A stretch of 64,000 nucleotides of DNA from Rarobacter faecitabidus (GTDB lineage: Bacteria; Actinomycetota; Actinomycetes; Actinomycetales; Cellulomonadaceae), in contig NZ_VFOS01000003.1 of assembly GCF_006716265.1 (NCBI RefSeq), positions 124,001-188,000 on the forward strand, read 5' to 3'. Below are positions 52,995 to 61,804 of this stretch, piece after piece. Position 1 is the first letter of the stretch. Each line of letters starts with the position of its first letter. A program made the position numbers and the translations under genes. The notes below the pieces were generated by a model that worked only from the letters and a program-made list of their open reading frames with translations, did no database searches and was not told the DNA's origin.

Positions 52995-53708
52995 TCAGGC
53001 GCTGACGAGGCTCGACAGCACGGAGGTGAAGAAACGCAGGCCGTCGGTTCCGGCGCGGACCCCGCCCGCGGCGGCCGGCCCGAAGCCGGGTTCGACTGCG
53101 TGTTCGGGGTGGGGCATGAGGCCAACCACGTTTCCGCGCTCGTTCGAGATCCCGGCGATCGCGTTGCGGGATCCGTTCGGGTTCTCGCCCGCGTAACGGA
53201 ATACGACGCGCCCGGTCGCCTCAAGCTCGTCGAGCGTGCGCTGGTCGGCGACGAACTGGCCGTCCTGGTTCTTCAGCGGAACCGTGATGACCTCGCCCGA
53301 CGCGTATTGGTTGGTCCAGGCGGTCGAGTTGTTCTCGACCACGAGCTGCTGCTCGCGGCAGATGAAGTGCAGGTGGTCATTCTTGACCATCGACCCCGGC
53401 AGTAGGTGCGACTCCGTAAGGATCTGGAAGCCGTTGCAGATTCCCAGCACCGGCAATCCGCCGTGCGCCGCGTCGATGACGGAGCGCATGACCGGCGCGA
53501 ACCGGCTGATCGCGCCAGCGCGCAGGTAGTCGCCGTAGGAGAATCCGCCGGGGACAATCACCGCGTCAACAGCGTGCAGGTCCTCGTCCCCGTGCCACAG
53601 GCTGACGGCCTCGGCACCAGCGAGCCGGACGGCGCGAGCGGCGTCGCGGTCATCGAGCGTGCCCGGAAACGTGATGACCCCGATGCGGGCACCGGCCGCG
53701 TCGCTCAC
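52995..53708 (-). CDS. purQ: Phosphoribosylformylglycinamidine synthase, PurQ subunit (glutaminase)
   Basis: This 237-residue class I glutamine amidotransferase has nucleophile Cys91 in LGICNGFQ and the His/Glu pair in [10 protein letters not shown] near the C-terminus. It supplies ammonia to PurL for FGAM synthesis. The blocks [16 protein letters not shown] and [10 protein letters not shown] are typical of PurQ. Its ATG overlaps the purS stop (ATGA). Part of the split three-protein FGAM synthase. Confidence 0.96.
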   Translation of the reverse strand: MSDAAGARIGVITFPGTLDDRDAARAVRLAGAEAVSLWHGDEDLHAVDAVIVPGGFSYGDYLRAGAISRFAPVMRSVIDAAHGGLPVLGICNGFQILTESHLLPGSMVKNDHLHFICREQQLVVENNSTAWTNQYASGEVITVPLKNQDGQFVADQRTLDELEATGRVVFRYAGENPNGSRNAIAGISNERGNVVGLMPHPEHAVEPGFGPAAAGGVRAGTDGLRFFTSVLSSLVSA

Positions 53709-53962
53709 TTCTCGTCCTCGGCAACGGTGACCGCGACGACGTCCTCGATGATCGGGTTGGACAGGACCTGCTCAGCCGCGGACCGGGCGGCGGCGAGCAC
53801 GTCCTCGGTGACCTCGCCCTCGATCTCGAGTTCGAACCGCTTGCCCTGGCGCACGGACGCGAACTGGGTGAAGCCGAGGCGCGGAAGGGCTCCTGCAACG
53901 GCCTTGCCTTGCGGGTCCAGGATCTCGGGCTTGGGCATGACATCGACGATTACTCGTGCCAC
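53705..53962 (-). CDS. purS: Phosphoribosylformylglycinamidine synthase, PurS subunit
   Basis: This 85-residue protein holds PurQ and PurL together. It begins [19 protein letters not shown] and contains [13 protein letters not shown], both typical of PurS. The GTG at 53962 is chosen because AAAGGAG lies 7 nt upstream and the length then fits the family. The stop overlaps the purQ start. Confidence 0.94.
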   Translation of the reverse strand: MARVIVDVMPKPEILDPQGKAVAGALPRLGFTQFASVRQGKRFELEIEGEVTEDVLAAARSAAEQVLSNPIIEDVVAVTVAEDEK

Positions 53963-54240
53963 TGAGGGGCTCCTTTGAGAATGTGCGCTTAAGCAATGTG
54001 CGAGAGGGCTTCGGTCCCATGTTACCGCCGCGGTGGCGGCGCTAGGGTCCAAGTAATGCGAGTGGTACCACAGCGATGCTTCGGACGGATTGGACAGCGA
54101 GCGATTGGAGGAGCGCGCGTGCAGCCGATCGCGGGTCCACGAGATGGTGCTGCATCGCGGTAGTCGGTCGCTACTCGGCAAACGGGCGGAATGCTGCTGG
54201 GCAAAACGGGCGGATAGGTCACCCAGGAGGTGCGGCCCTA

Positions 54241-54447
54241 TTGACCGTGGACGGCCACCCACGCCAGCAGACGCACATCCTCTTCCTCGATCTCCGGCAG
54301 CGGCTTGATGGGCGCGGGCGCCTTCAACCTGCCAGGGTGCTGGATCTGCCGCCGTGGGGGATCGTGCTCGACCTATTCCACCCGCCCGCCGACGTGGTGA
54401 TCGAGTACGTCGAACAGTTCAGGAACGCTGCGGTCGTCGAGGATTGA
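54241..54447 (+). CDS. Possible small hypothetical protein
   Basis: A 68-codon frame from TTG at 54241 encodes a plausible protein ending (WGIVLDLFHPPADVVIEYVE). There is no SD, no family match that I recognise and no ATG in a good place; the frame stays open further upstream to 54076. It lies between purS and a toxin-antitoxin pair and could be a remnant. The rest of 53963-54475 shows no gene. Confidence 0.25.
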   Translation: MTVDGHPRQQTHILFLDLRQRLDGRGRLQPARVLDLPPWGIVLDLFHPPADVVIEYVEQFRNAAVVED

Positions 54448-54475
54448 CCCGTCCAGCCGCCCACTCCAATCCATC

Positions 54476-54493
54476 GGTATCACCGGTGATACC
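54476..54493. promoter_or_regulatory. Perfect palindrome, likely antitoxin operator
   Basis: GGTATCACCGGTGATACC is an 18-bp perfect palindrome ending 7 nt before the antitoxin ATG. Phd-type antitoxins bind such sites, alone or with their toxin, and repress their own operon. Confidence 0.7.
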
Positions 54494-54500
54494 ATGAGGT

Positions 54501-54737
54501 ATGGCAACGGTGAGTGTGCGAGATCTGCGAAACCACGGCGGCGACATTCTGAATCAGGTGGCGCGTGGCGAATCCGTCACGGTGACGAGGGACGGCGCAG
54601 AGATCGCACGCCTCGAGCCGCTTCCACGGCGCAGCGCCTCACCCGCAGAACTCATCGCTCGCAGGCGTCATCTACCGAAAGTTGACCCGAGCGCGCTACG
54701 TCGGGACATCGATTCGATCCTGGACGCATCCTTGTGA
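54501..54737 (+). CDS. Phd/YefM-type antitoxin
   Basis: This 78-residue protein has an N-terminal Phd/YefM DNA-binding domain (MATVSVRDLRNHGGDILNQV, then GESVTVTRDGAEIARLEPL). The C-terminal 35 residues are the likely toxin-binding tail. It should neutralise the PIN toxin encoded next and repress the operon through the palindrome just upstream. The stop overlaps the toxin's GTG (GTGA), giving translational coupling. Confidence 0.92.
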   Translation: MATVSVRDLRNHGGDILNQVARGESVTVTRDGAEIARLEPLPRRSASPAELIARRRHLPKVDPSALRRDIDSILDASL

Positions 54738-55180
54738 CCCGTGACGCCGCCTCGAAGCCGGGCGGATCTACCGCGCGCGGGCTGCTCGACACCTCGACCG
54801 TCATACTGCTCGGAGACTTGGTGGACCCGGACGCGTTACCCTCCGAATGCCTGGTCAGCGCCATAACCCTCGCCGAGTTGTCCGTCGGCCCGCTAGTGGC
54901 CACGACCGACGAGGAACGCTCCGCCCGCCAATTGCATCTCCAACTGGCCGAATCAGACTTCGAGGTGGTGCCGATTGGGGCATCGGCAGCGCGGGCCTTC
55001 GGTGCTGTCGCCGCGAACCTGAGATCCGCCGGCCGCAAGCCCGCAGCCAGAGCGTACGACGCGCTGATTGCCGCCTGCGCCATCAGCGAGGGGTTGCCGC
55101 TCTACACGTGCAATCCGGACGACTTCGCGGGCATCGCCATGCTGGACGTGCATGCCATAGCGAACCCACGGGATGCGTGA
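54734..55180 (+). CDS. vapC: VapC-type PIN-domain ribonuclease toxin
   Basis: This 148-residue PIN nuclease has all four acidic residues visible: Asp19 in GLLDTSTVI, Glu48 in LAELSVG, Asp109 in AYDALIAA and Asp129/130 in NPDDFAGI. VapC toxins cleave tRNA or rRNA when freed of antitoxin. It starts at GTG, overlapping the antitoxin stop. The first 15 residues (AASKPGGSTAR) are an extra tail compared with typical VapC. All active-site residues are intact, so the toxin looks functional. Confidence 0.93.
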   Translation: MTRDAASKPGGSTARGLLDTSTVILLGDLVDPDALPSECLVSAITLAELSVGPLVATTDEERSARQLHLQLAESDFEVVPIGASAARAFGAVAANLRSAGRKPAARAYDALIAACAISEGLPLYTCNPDDFAGIAMLDVHAIANPRDA

Positions 55181-55464
55181 TCCCGCGATCCACACCGAAG
55201 GATGCTCAACCAGTCACCCCACCCCCGGTTCGCTCAATCGGTGACCCAGCTCCCGGTTCGCCGTATGAAAATACAGTTCAAGGTGCGAAATATCAGCCAG
55301 TCAACGGCACTAACATGGGGCGAACCGAACTGAAGCGGGCTGGGAGGCTGTCGCGAAGGCGGGCCGCGGATCAGACCGGGCCGCGGATCAGACCGGGCAG
55401 CGACGGGGGAGGCACGCAGCGACTACCGAGGCGCGCTCGGACGGCCGGCGCCGCGCCGCGCGAC
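55181..55464. other. Intergenic region, small repeats only
   Basis: No gene is seen. It contains a two-copy 17-bp direct repeat GGGCCGCGGATCAGACC (55361-55377 and 55378-55394) and a repeated CCCGGTTCGC word near 55225-55260. An AT-richer stretch at 55263-55320 has no clear promoter. Confidence 0.6.
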
Positions 55465-56418
55465 CTACGCCAGCGCCGAACGGGTCAGCCGCTCGTAAGC
55501 CTCCAGGTAGCGGGTGCGTGTGCGCTCCACGACATCGGCGGGCAGCGATGGGGGCGGCACGTCGCCGGACTTGTCCCAGCCCGACTCGGCCGAGGTGAGC
55601 CAGTCGCGCACGAACTGCTTGTCGAAGCTCGGCTGCGCTCGCCCTGGCTCCCACTCATCGGCGGGCCAGAAGCGGGACGAGTCGGGCGTCAGCACCTCGT
55701 CCCCGAGCACGATGCCGCCCGTCGCCGGGTCGATGCCGAACTCCAGCTTGGTGTCGGCCAGAATGATTCCGCGCGAGCGCGCGATCTCCTCGGCCCTCTC
55801 GTACACCGCGATCGTCAGGTCCCGCAGCGCCGCGGCGGCCTCGTCCCCGACCCGCTCGGCGGCCTGGGCGAAGGTGATGTTCTCGTCGTGATCGCCGATC
55901 TCGGCCTTGGTGGCGGGCGTGAAGATCGGCGTCGGCAGCTTCGATCCGTCCGTGAGCCCGTCCGGCAGTTCAACGCCACACACCTGCCCCGGTAGCCCCG
56001 CGGCCTGGGCGGCACGGTACTCGGCCAGCCCCGATCCGGTGAGGTAGCCGCGGACCACGCACTCGATGGGGAACATGTCGAGCCGCTTGCAGATCATCGC
56101 GCGCCCGGCCACGGCGGGCGGCACCAGCCCATCGGCGGGCGACTGGCTGACCTCGGTCGACACGACGTGGTTGTCGACGATGTCCGCGATCTGCGCGAAC
56201 CACCACAGGCTCAGCGACGTAAGCACCCTGCCCTTGTCGGCAATCGCCGGATCGAGCGCGTGGTCGTACGCACTGATGCGGTCCGAGGCCACGACGAGCA
56301 CGACGTCCCCGAGCGGATGCGCGCCGCCCAGAGCGTCCAGATCGGGGACGAACAGGTCGCGAACCTTCCCCGAATACGTGTGCTTCCAGCCGGCCATCGG
56401 TGTCTCATTCCAGGTCAC
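55465..56418 (-). CDS. purC: SAICAR synthase (phosphoribosylaminoimidazole-succinocarboxamide synthase)
   Basis: This enzyme of about 317 residues joins aspartate to CAIR with ATP. Typical blocks are YSGKVRDLF near the start, VVASDRISAYD, IECVVRGYLTGSGLAEY, NITFAQAAERVG, ILADTKLEFG and SFDKQFVRDWL. It is the longer actinobacterial/yeast-type form. The start is a GTG at 56418 or an ATG at 56397; neither has a strong SD. It is transcribed alone, divergent from the membrane protein gene on the right. Confidence 0.95.
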   Translation of the reverse strand: MTWNETPMAGWKHTYSGKVRDLFVPDLDALGGAHPLGDVVLVVASDRISAYDHALDPAIADKGRVLTSLSLWWFAQIADIVDNHVVSTEVSQSPADGLVPPAVAGRAMICKRLDMFPIECVVRGYLTGSGLAEYRAAQAAGLPGQVCGVELPDGLTDGSKLPTPIFTPATKAEIGDHDENITFAQAAERVGDEAAAALRDLTIAVYERAEEIARSRGIILADTKLEFGIDPATGGIVLGDEVLTPDSSRFWPADEWEPGRAQPSFDKQFVRDWLTSAESGWDKSGDVPPPSLPADVVERTRTRYLEAYERLTRSALA

Positions 56419-56467
56419 CCCTCTAGTGTGGTGCATCGAGAGGCATTTGCGATAAACGAGGAGCCAG

Positions 56468-57163
56468 ATGGATCAGCCGGAACACGACGCGCCAACCGGC
56501 GCGGCGGGCACCGAGCCAGACGAGTGGGAAGAACTCGCCGACGAGTTGTCGGGCAACGACCGGCCGGGTCATCGCTCGCTCTGGATCGCCATCGCCGGAC
56601 TCGTCGTCATCGTCGGCGTCGCCCTCGTTCTATGGCAGCCGTGGAGCCCGCGGGATTCCGGCGGCGGACGAGCGACAAAGAACTCGTCCTCCCCCGCCAG
56701 CGAAAGCCCGGCGGATCCGCTCGCCGGCCCCGGCGGCCCGCTGGGGCTCATGGCCGACCCCTGGCCCGCCGAGGCATTGACCGCCCTCAAGACGGAGCAG
56801 GGCGTCACGACCCTCTCGCGGATACTGCTCACCGCCGACCAGATCCAGGCGACCGGGGCCGACGCGACGGGCGCCTGGCAGGACTTCGTCTACGTCGAGG
56901 ACAGCGCGCTCCCGCTCGGCGATCCGCTCATTCCCCCCAGGCAGGAGGACGAGTTCTCCCTCGCCGACGTGGACGCTAACGCCATAGGGAAGGCCGCGAC
57001 TTCGACCGTCGCTGGCGCGAAATCGGGCATCGACGTGACGCAGGTGATCGTCGAGCGGGATGCCCTGGCGGACGGCGCCCCCATCGTCATCGAGGTCTAT
57101 TGGAAGGCAGGCGATGACCTGCAGGTGAGCAGGTTCGACGCGACCGGAACACCACTGGGGTAA
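56468..57163 (+). CDS. Hypothetical single-pass membrane protein
   Basis: This 231-residue protein has an acidic N-terminal tail (about 1-35), one transmembrane helix (SLWIAIAGLVVIVGVALVLW, about 37-56), a Ser/Pro/Gly spacer and an external domain of about 130 residues that I do not recognise (TLSRILLTADQIQ, DFVYVEDSAL). It is likely anchored with the C-terminal domain outside. No linked partner is seen; it is divergent from purC. Confidence 0.7.
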   Translation: MDQPEHDAPTGAAGTEPDEWEELADELSGNDRPGHRSLWIAIAGLVVIVGVALVLWQPWSPRDSGGGRATKNSSSPASESPADPLAGPGGPLGLMADPWPAEALTALKTEQGVTTLSRILLTADQIQATGADATGAWQDFVYVEDSALPLGDPLIPPRQEDEFSLADVDANAIGKAATSTVAGAKSGIDVTQVIVERDALADGAPIVIEVYWKAGDDLQVSRFDATGTPLG

Positions 57164-57239
57164 CGCCGCGCGCTGGCGAGCCGCCTAACTCCACTTGCCG
57201 CCGCGCGTCCGCGCGGGATGCACCACCTACCGTCGCGCG

Positions 57240-57671
57240 CTACCCGGCGGCCTTGCGCACGGCGTCGCGCAGGCGCTGCTCCACCTCGTCGGTCACTGCC
57301 ACGACGGCGAACGAGGTCGCCCACATGTCGCCGTCGTCGAGCGACGCCGTGTCCTGGAAGCCGACGGTCCCGTACCTGGAGTCGAACTTCGAGGCCGGTT
57401 GGAAGAACACGACGACGTTGCCGTCCCGGGCGTACGACGGGAACCCGTACCAGGTCTTCGGGTTCAGGTGCGGCGCCTCCTCGGACACGATGCGGTGCAG
57501 CAGCGCGGCGACCGCCTGATCCGTCCCGCTGAGGGCGTCGATGGCCTCGACGCAGGCGTCCAACTCCTTGGCGAGTTTCGCCGCGCCCTTCAGGCCCTTG
57601 GAGGTGCGCAGTTCTTCCGCGCGCTGCCTCATGGCGGCGCGTTCCTGAGCGCTGAATCCGGTGCTCGACAT
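57240..57671 (-). CDS. DUF1801-family protein (YdhG-like)
   Basis: This 143-residue soluble protein has a helical N-terminus rich in Arg and Lys, then the family block NPKTWYGFPSYARDGNVVVFFQP. DUF1801 proteins have a YdhG-like fold once linked to iron delivery; a clear function is lacking. It lies 4 nt after the VOC gene and is the last of a three-gene AraC-VOC-DUF1801 operon. Confidence 0.82.
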   Translation of the reverse strand: MSSTGFSAQERAAMRQRAEELRTSKGLKGAAKLAKELDACVEAIDALSGTDQAVAALLHRIVSEEAPHLNPKTWYGFPSYARDGNVVVFFQPASKFDSRYGTVGFQDTASLDDGDMWATSFAVVAVTDEVEQRLRDAVRKAAG

Positions 57672-57675
57672 GATT

Positions 57676-58101
57676 TCAAACCTTCCTGGTCTGCTGTACC
57701 CGGATCAGGTTGCCGGCTGGATCGCGTAGCGCCCCGTCCCTGACCCCGTAGTCCTGGTCGGCCGGTTCCTGGACGATGCTCGCCCCCGCGGCCTCGAATG
57801 CGGCGAACGCCCCATCTACATCGTCCGTGGCGAGGTTGATCCCGAAGTACGAGCCCTTCGCGATCAGTGCGCGCAGGAAGTCGCGTTCCTCATCCGAGAT
57901 GTCGTGGCCGACCCCGGGCGGATGGAGCACGATCGCCGTGTCGGGCTGCCCGGGCGGGCCGACCGTGATCCACCGCATGTCGCCGAAGCCGACATCGAGC
58001 CTGACCTCGAAGCCGAGCACGTCGCGGTAGAAGGCCAGCGATGCCTCGGGGTCGAGGTGGGGAAGGAAGCTGGATTGGATGGAGATGTTCATAGGCCTCA
58101 C
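57676..58101 (-). CDS. VOC (glyoxalase/bleomycin-resistance) superfamily protein
   Basis: This protein of about 141 residues has two babbab repeats (SSFLPHLDPEASLAFYRDVL, then FGINLATDDVDGAFAAFEAAG) and ends DGALRDPAGNLIRVQQ, the usual VOC end. Members bind metal and act on lactoyl-glutathione-like substrates or bind drugs; the substrate cannot be named. The GTG at 58101 overlaps the AraC stop (GTGA), which supports it over the ATG three codons in. Middle gene of a regulator-led operon. Confidence 0.87.
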   Translation of the reverse strand: MRPMNISIQSSFLPHLDPEASLAFYRDVLGFEVRLDVGFGDMRWITVGPPGQPDTAIVLHPPGVGHDISDEERDFLRALIAKGSYFGINLATDDVDGAFAAFEAAGASIVQEPADQDYGVRDGALRDPAGNLIRVQQTRKV

Positions 58102-58535
58102 CCTATGGCCGTTCCGTCGTGCGGCGCTTCTCGATTCCTGATCGGTTTCGTCACCTGCTTGACGATGCAGGGAAGCATCCCGGGCCGCACGGACGCGCCC
58201 TGCTCCCGGTAGGTGCTGGGCGACACTCCGACCAGTTCAGTGAATCGCGTGCTGAACGTGCCAAGCGACTGATAGCCCACCGCGAAGCACACCTCGGTGA
58301 CCGTCAGGTCGCGGCGGCGCAGCAGTGCCATCGACCGCTCGATCCGCCGGGTCATCAGGTACTGGTACGGCGATTCCCCATAGACGCGCTTGAACTGCCT
58401 CGTCAGGTGCCCTGCAGACATGTGCACGTGCGCGGCCAGCGAATCGACGTCGAGCGGTTCCGCGAAGTAACGATCCATCCGGTCGCGCACCTGCCGCAGG
58501 AGGGCGATCGTGTCGAGGTCCGGCAGTTTAGGCAT
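58098..58535 (-). CDS. AraC-family transcriptional regulator (DNA-binding domain only)
   Basis: This 145-residue protein is mostly a two-HTH AraC domain: SLAAHVHMSAGHLTRQFKRV and VTEVCFAVGYQSLGTFSTRF, followed by VSPSTYREQ. It lacks the usual N-terminal sensor domain, so its activity may depend on another factor or its own level. It leads an operon with the VOC and DUF1801 genes, which it probably controls. The same three-gene set is widespread in actinobacteria. Confidence 0.9.
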   Translation of the reverse strand: MPKLPDLDTIALLRQVRDRMDRYFAEPLDVDSLAAHVHMSAGHLTRQFKRVYGESPYQYLMTRRIERSMALLRRRDLTVTEVCFAVGYQSLGTFSTRFTELVGVSPSTYREQGASVRPGMLPCIVKQVTKPIRNREAPHDGTAIG

Positions 58536-58572
58536 ACCACCGATTCTGGCATTCGCATTGGACGAGTAGTCC

Positions 58573-58690
58573 GCGCCCTGCGTAGCGGCGGCGTGCGTAG
58601 CGGCGGCCCGCGTAGCGACGACCCGCGTAGCGACGCCCCGCGTAGCGACGCCCCGCGTAGCCGCGCCCCGCGTAGCGGCGCCCTGCTACG
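58573..58690. repeat. 15-bp tandem repeat, seven copies plus partial
   Basis: Units of the form GCGCCCTGCGTAGCG/ACGCCCCGCGTAGCG run from 58573 to 58677 and end with a partial copy. All keep the CGTAGCG (once CGTAGCC) end. A separate short CGCGTAGG array follows near 58735-58755. The whole gap 58536-58891 holds these repeats and no gene. Confidence 0.9.
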
Positions 58691-58891
58691 GGGAGGATCC
58701 CTCGCGAAGGCGCGCAGGGCGAAGACTCTCGCGTAGGCGCGTAGGCGCGTAGAGCGAGGTTGCCGGCTCTCGCATAGGCGCGCCGGGGACGGACTCTCGC
58801 GGACGCGCGCCGAAACCGCGGCCACGCCTGGGCCGTGCGCGGGCGATGCCGCCCGGATCGAAGGACGGTCGACTCGGTGTCGACCCGGCCG

Positions 58892-60160
58892 CTATGCCTG
58901 GGCTGCGCGCAGGGCGATATCGCTGCGGTGGTGGGATCCGGGCAGGGAGATCTCGTCCACTCCGCGATACGCGGCCGCGCGAGCCGCACCGAGGTCGGCG
59001 CCCACGCCAACGACGCTCAGGACGCGACCGCCGGACGAAACGAGCGAGCCATCCGCGGTGAGCTTGGTGCCGGCGTGCAGCACGTGAACTCCCGGCAGTT
59101 CGCCCGCCGCCGCCAGGCCAGTGATCGGGTCGCCGGAACGAACGTCCGCCGGATAACCATGCGCCGCCACGACCACAGTCACCGCGGCCTCATCCCGCCA
59201 CTGCAGCGGCGGCAGCTCGCTCAGCGAGCGCGTGGCGGAGGCGAGCAGAAGCGACGAGAGCGGGGTGCGCAGGCGCGCGAGCACGACCTGCGTTTCGGGG
59301 TCTCCGAAGCGCGCGTTGAACTCGACCACGCGCACGCCGCGGCTCGTCAGGGCGAGCCCGACATAGAGCACGCCGGAGAAGGGGGTGCCGCGATCGGCCA
59401 TCGCCCGGACGGTGGGCTTGGCAATGCGCTCGAGCACCTCGTCCGTCAGATCGGCGGGTGCCCAGGGAAGCGGGCTGTACGCGCCCATGCCACCGGTGTT
59501 GGGGCCCTCGTCCTCGTCATAGGCGCGCTTAAAGTCCTGCGCGGGGGCAAGCGGCACTACGTCCGTGCCATCGCAGATGCAGAAAAGCGACACCTCGGGG
59601 CCGTCGAGGTACTCCTCGATGACGACCTTGCCATCGTCGCCGCGCGCGTCGAGCGCCGCCTGGGCGTGGGCCAATGCGGCGTCGCGGTCATTCGTGACGA
59701 CGACGCCCTTACCCGCGGCCAGGCCGTCGTCCTTGACGACGTACGGAGCGCCGAACGCATCGAGCGCCGCCGCCACCTCATCGATCGTGGTGCAGACATG
59801 GGCGAGCGCGGTGGGAACGCCCGCGAGCGCCATGATCTCCTTGGCAAACGACTTCGATCCCTCCAACTGCGCCGCCTGTGCGCTCGGACCGAATACCGGC
59901 ACCCCGGCCGCCTCGACGGCATCGGCTACGCCGGCGACGAGCGGCGCCTCGGGGCCAATCACGACCAGATCGGGGTTCAGCGCGGCGACGAGGTCGGTCA
60001 CCGCCTCGGGGTCGTCGGCCTTGATCGCGTGCAACGTCGCGATCTGCCCAATTCCCGGGTTGCCAGGCGCCGCGTGGAGCTCATGGCCGGCGGGCTCCGC
60101 AGCGAGTGAGTGGGTAATCGCGTGTTCACGGGCACCGGAGCCCAAGACGAGGATCTTCAC
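58892..60160 (-). CDS. purD: Phosphoribosylamine-glycine ligase (GAR synthetase)
   Basis: This 422-residue ATP-grasp enzyme makes GAR from phosphoribosylamine, glycine and ATP, the second step of purine synthesis. It starts [15 protein letters not shown]. The ATP-grasp core shows [48 protein letters not shown] and [12 protein letters not shown] single domain of normal length. It lies 26 nt after the ROK regulator gene on the same strand; whether they share a transcript is unclear. Confidence 0.96.
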   Translation of the reverse strand: MKILVLGSGAREHAITHSLAAEPAGHELHAAPGNPGIGQIATLHAIKADDPEAVTDLVAALNPDLVVIGPEAPLVAGVADAVEAAGVPVFGPSAQAAQLEGSKSFAKEIMALAGVPTALAHVCTTIDEVAAALDAFGAPYVVKDDGLAAGKGVVVTNDRDAALAHAQAALDARGDDGKVVIEEYLDGPEVSLFCICDGTDVVPLAPAQDFKRAYDEDEGPNTGGMGAYSPLPWAPADLTDEVLERIAKPTVRAMADRGTPFSGVLYVGLALTSRGVRVVEFNARFGDPETQVVLARLRTPLSSLLLASATRSLSELPPLQWRDEAAVTVVVAAHGYPADVRSGDPITGLAAAGELPGVHVLHAGTKLTADGSLVSSGGRVLSVVGVGADLGAARAAAYRGVDEISLPGSHHRSDIALRAAQA

Positions 60161-60186
60161 GGCAACAGAGTCTATCGGTAAACGCC

Positions 60187-61347
60187 CTAGCGCCTGCTGG
60201 CCGCGTTGTCCACGGCCTGCATGACGGCTCCGACCAGTTCGGAACGCGTACCAAGCCCGGCGACCACCACCTCGATGGTGTTCGCGATCGACGGCTCGGC
60301 GTAGCGGCGGATGGCCTCCTCGACCGCTGCGCGCAGCACAGAACTCGTCGCGCCGAACTGCCCGCCCAGGATGATCGCCCCCGGGTCGAGCGTCGTGGAA
60401 AGATCCGCGAGTACGCGGCCCAGCGTCCAGCCCGCGTCCGTGACAATCCGCCGCGCGGTGGGGTCGATCTCATCGCCCGAGATCACTGCGGTGAAATCGC
60501 TTGTCGAGCGATGCGAGAACTGCAATTGCCGCCGCACGGCGTCGAGCGAGGCCAGCGATTCCAGGCAGCCGCGCCGTCCGCAGCGGCACTGCTCGGAACT
60601 GCCCGCTATCTGCACGTGGCCGATTTCCCCGGCGAAGCCGGCCGAGCCCTCGTAGACGTTTCCTGCCAGGATCAGGCCCGCCCCGATACCCGACGACACC
60701 TTCACATACAGCGAGTCGGGCCGGTTCGTGGCCGCGCCCCGGCGAAGCTCCCCGAACGCGCCGACGCTGACGTCATGCGTGGCCGTCACCGGCACCCCGA
60801 AAGCGTTGGAGATCGTCGCGGCTGGCGGCTCAAGCGCCCACAACGACTTGCGGATCGGGGCCCGCATCGTGCCAGTTGCCCTGTCCAGCGGGACGGGCAC
60901 ACCGGCCGCGATGCTCACTACTGGCCGATCGCCCGAGTGCTCCGCGACGAGTTCCTGGTACCCGGCCACCGCGAGCCCCACGACGCCGTGGACGTTCATC
61001 TCCGGATCCAGCGGCGTCTCAATTTCGGCGACTATGTCCCCGGCGAGATCGGCGAGCGCGACGGCGACATGACTGTGGCCGAAGTCGAGCCCCGCCACGA
61101 GCGACGCGGGGGATTTGAAGTAGATGGTCGCGGACGGACGCCCGCGCTTGCCTCGACCAGTCCGGTCAAGCCGGACCTCCACCTCCCCGGCCTCCACGAG
61201 TGCCGTAACGAGGTGCGCCACCCCGCCGCGCGAGAGTCCGAGTTCCCCCATGAGGTCGGCGCGCGAGCAACCACCAGTGCGCCGGATGTATTCGAGCGCC
61301 GCTGCACGGCTGCGCTGACGGATCGCAATAACGTCGCCCGATGACAC
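60187..61347 (-). CDS. ROK-family transcriptional regulator
   Basis: This 386-residue protein has an N-terminal winged HTH (about 15-70, [21 protein letters not shown]) and a ROK sugar-kinase-like domain (about 85-380). The zinc-binding [10 protein letters not shown] motif and [10 protein letters not shown] mark ROK repressors such as NagC and XylR. The kinase ATP motif [14 protein letters not shown] keeps only part of the consensus, so it probably binds sugar without phosphorylating it. It could control sugar or amino-sugar genes elsewhere, since its neighbour is purD. Confidence 0.9.
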   Translation of the reverse strand: MSSGDVIAIRQRSRAAALEYIRRTGGCSRADLMGELGLSRGGVAHLVTALVEAGEVEVRLDRTGRGKRGRPSATIYFKSPASLVAGLDFGHSHVAVALADLAGDIVAEIETPLDPEMNVHGVVGLAVAGYQELVAEHSGDRPVVSIAAGVPVPLDRATGTMRAPIRKSLWALEPPAATISNAFGVPVTATHDVSVGAFGELRRGAATNRPDSLYVKVSSGIGAGLILAGNVYEGSAGFAGEIGHVQIAGSSEQCRCGRRGCLESLASLDAVRRQLQFSHRSTSDFTAVISGDEIDPTARRIVTDAGWTLGRVLADLSTTLDPGAIILGGQFGATSSVLRAAVEEAIRRYAEPSIANTIEVVVAGLGTRSELVGAVMQAVDNAASRR

Positions 61348-61648
61348 GAATCAGCCTCCCTGACCAGGTCTTTTGTTCCTCGTAACACGATCATGCATGA
61401 CACTGACTCGTCCAGCACAGTCTATCCACGGGTTGACCTGCAATGTCCGGGCAATCTGGGGGCAACCCCAGACTTTTATGCACATTAGTCCAAAACCTGG
61501 GTTCCGGTATCCAAATCGCGAGCGGGCGCGTAATGTCCGCATTGGGGCAATAAGTGCGCACTCGTCCAGGCTTGGGAGAGCTTGCCCACAGCGCGGCACA
61601 TGCAGGTCACCTGCCATCCGCGTGAGCGCAACGACCAATGGAGTCCAC
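61348..61648. promoter_or_regulatory. Divergent promoter region of ROK regulator and exoprotein genes
   Basis: No gene is seen. A small hairpin TCTGGGG/CCCCAGA (61455-61461 and 61466-61472, GCAA loop) followed by CTTTT could be a terminator or part of a leader. The region is AT-richer than its flanks and must hold promoters for both directions. Confidence 0.4.
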
Positions 61649-61804
61649 ATGATCAGCCGACGGTTCGTGCGATGCCGCCCCGCGTTGCCGGTGATGGCAA
61701 TTGCGGCGAAGGCCACAAGCACCGCCCCCACCGACCTAGACCAAGGCCGAGCCAACCCAACTACAGGCCACAGCAGACCCTGGAGTCACGATGAAACTCA
61801 CTAA
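61649..61804 (+). pseudogene. Possible remnant of an exoprotein signal peptide
   Basis: A 51-codon frame starts at an ATG behind TGGAGTCC, close to the TGGAGTC and TGGAGC sites before the next two exoprotein genes. It begins like a signal peptide (MISRRFVRCRPALPVMAIAA) and then loses similarity, running into the next gene's start in another frame. It may be a truncated third member of the tandem family or a leader peptide. Low confidence. Confidence 0.3.
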
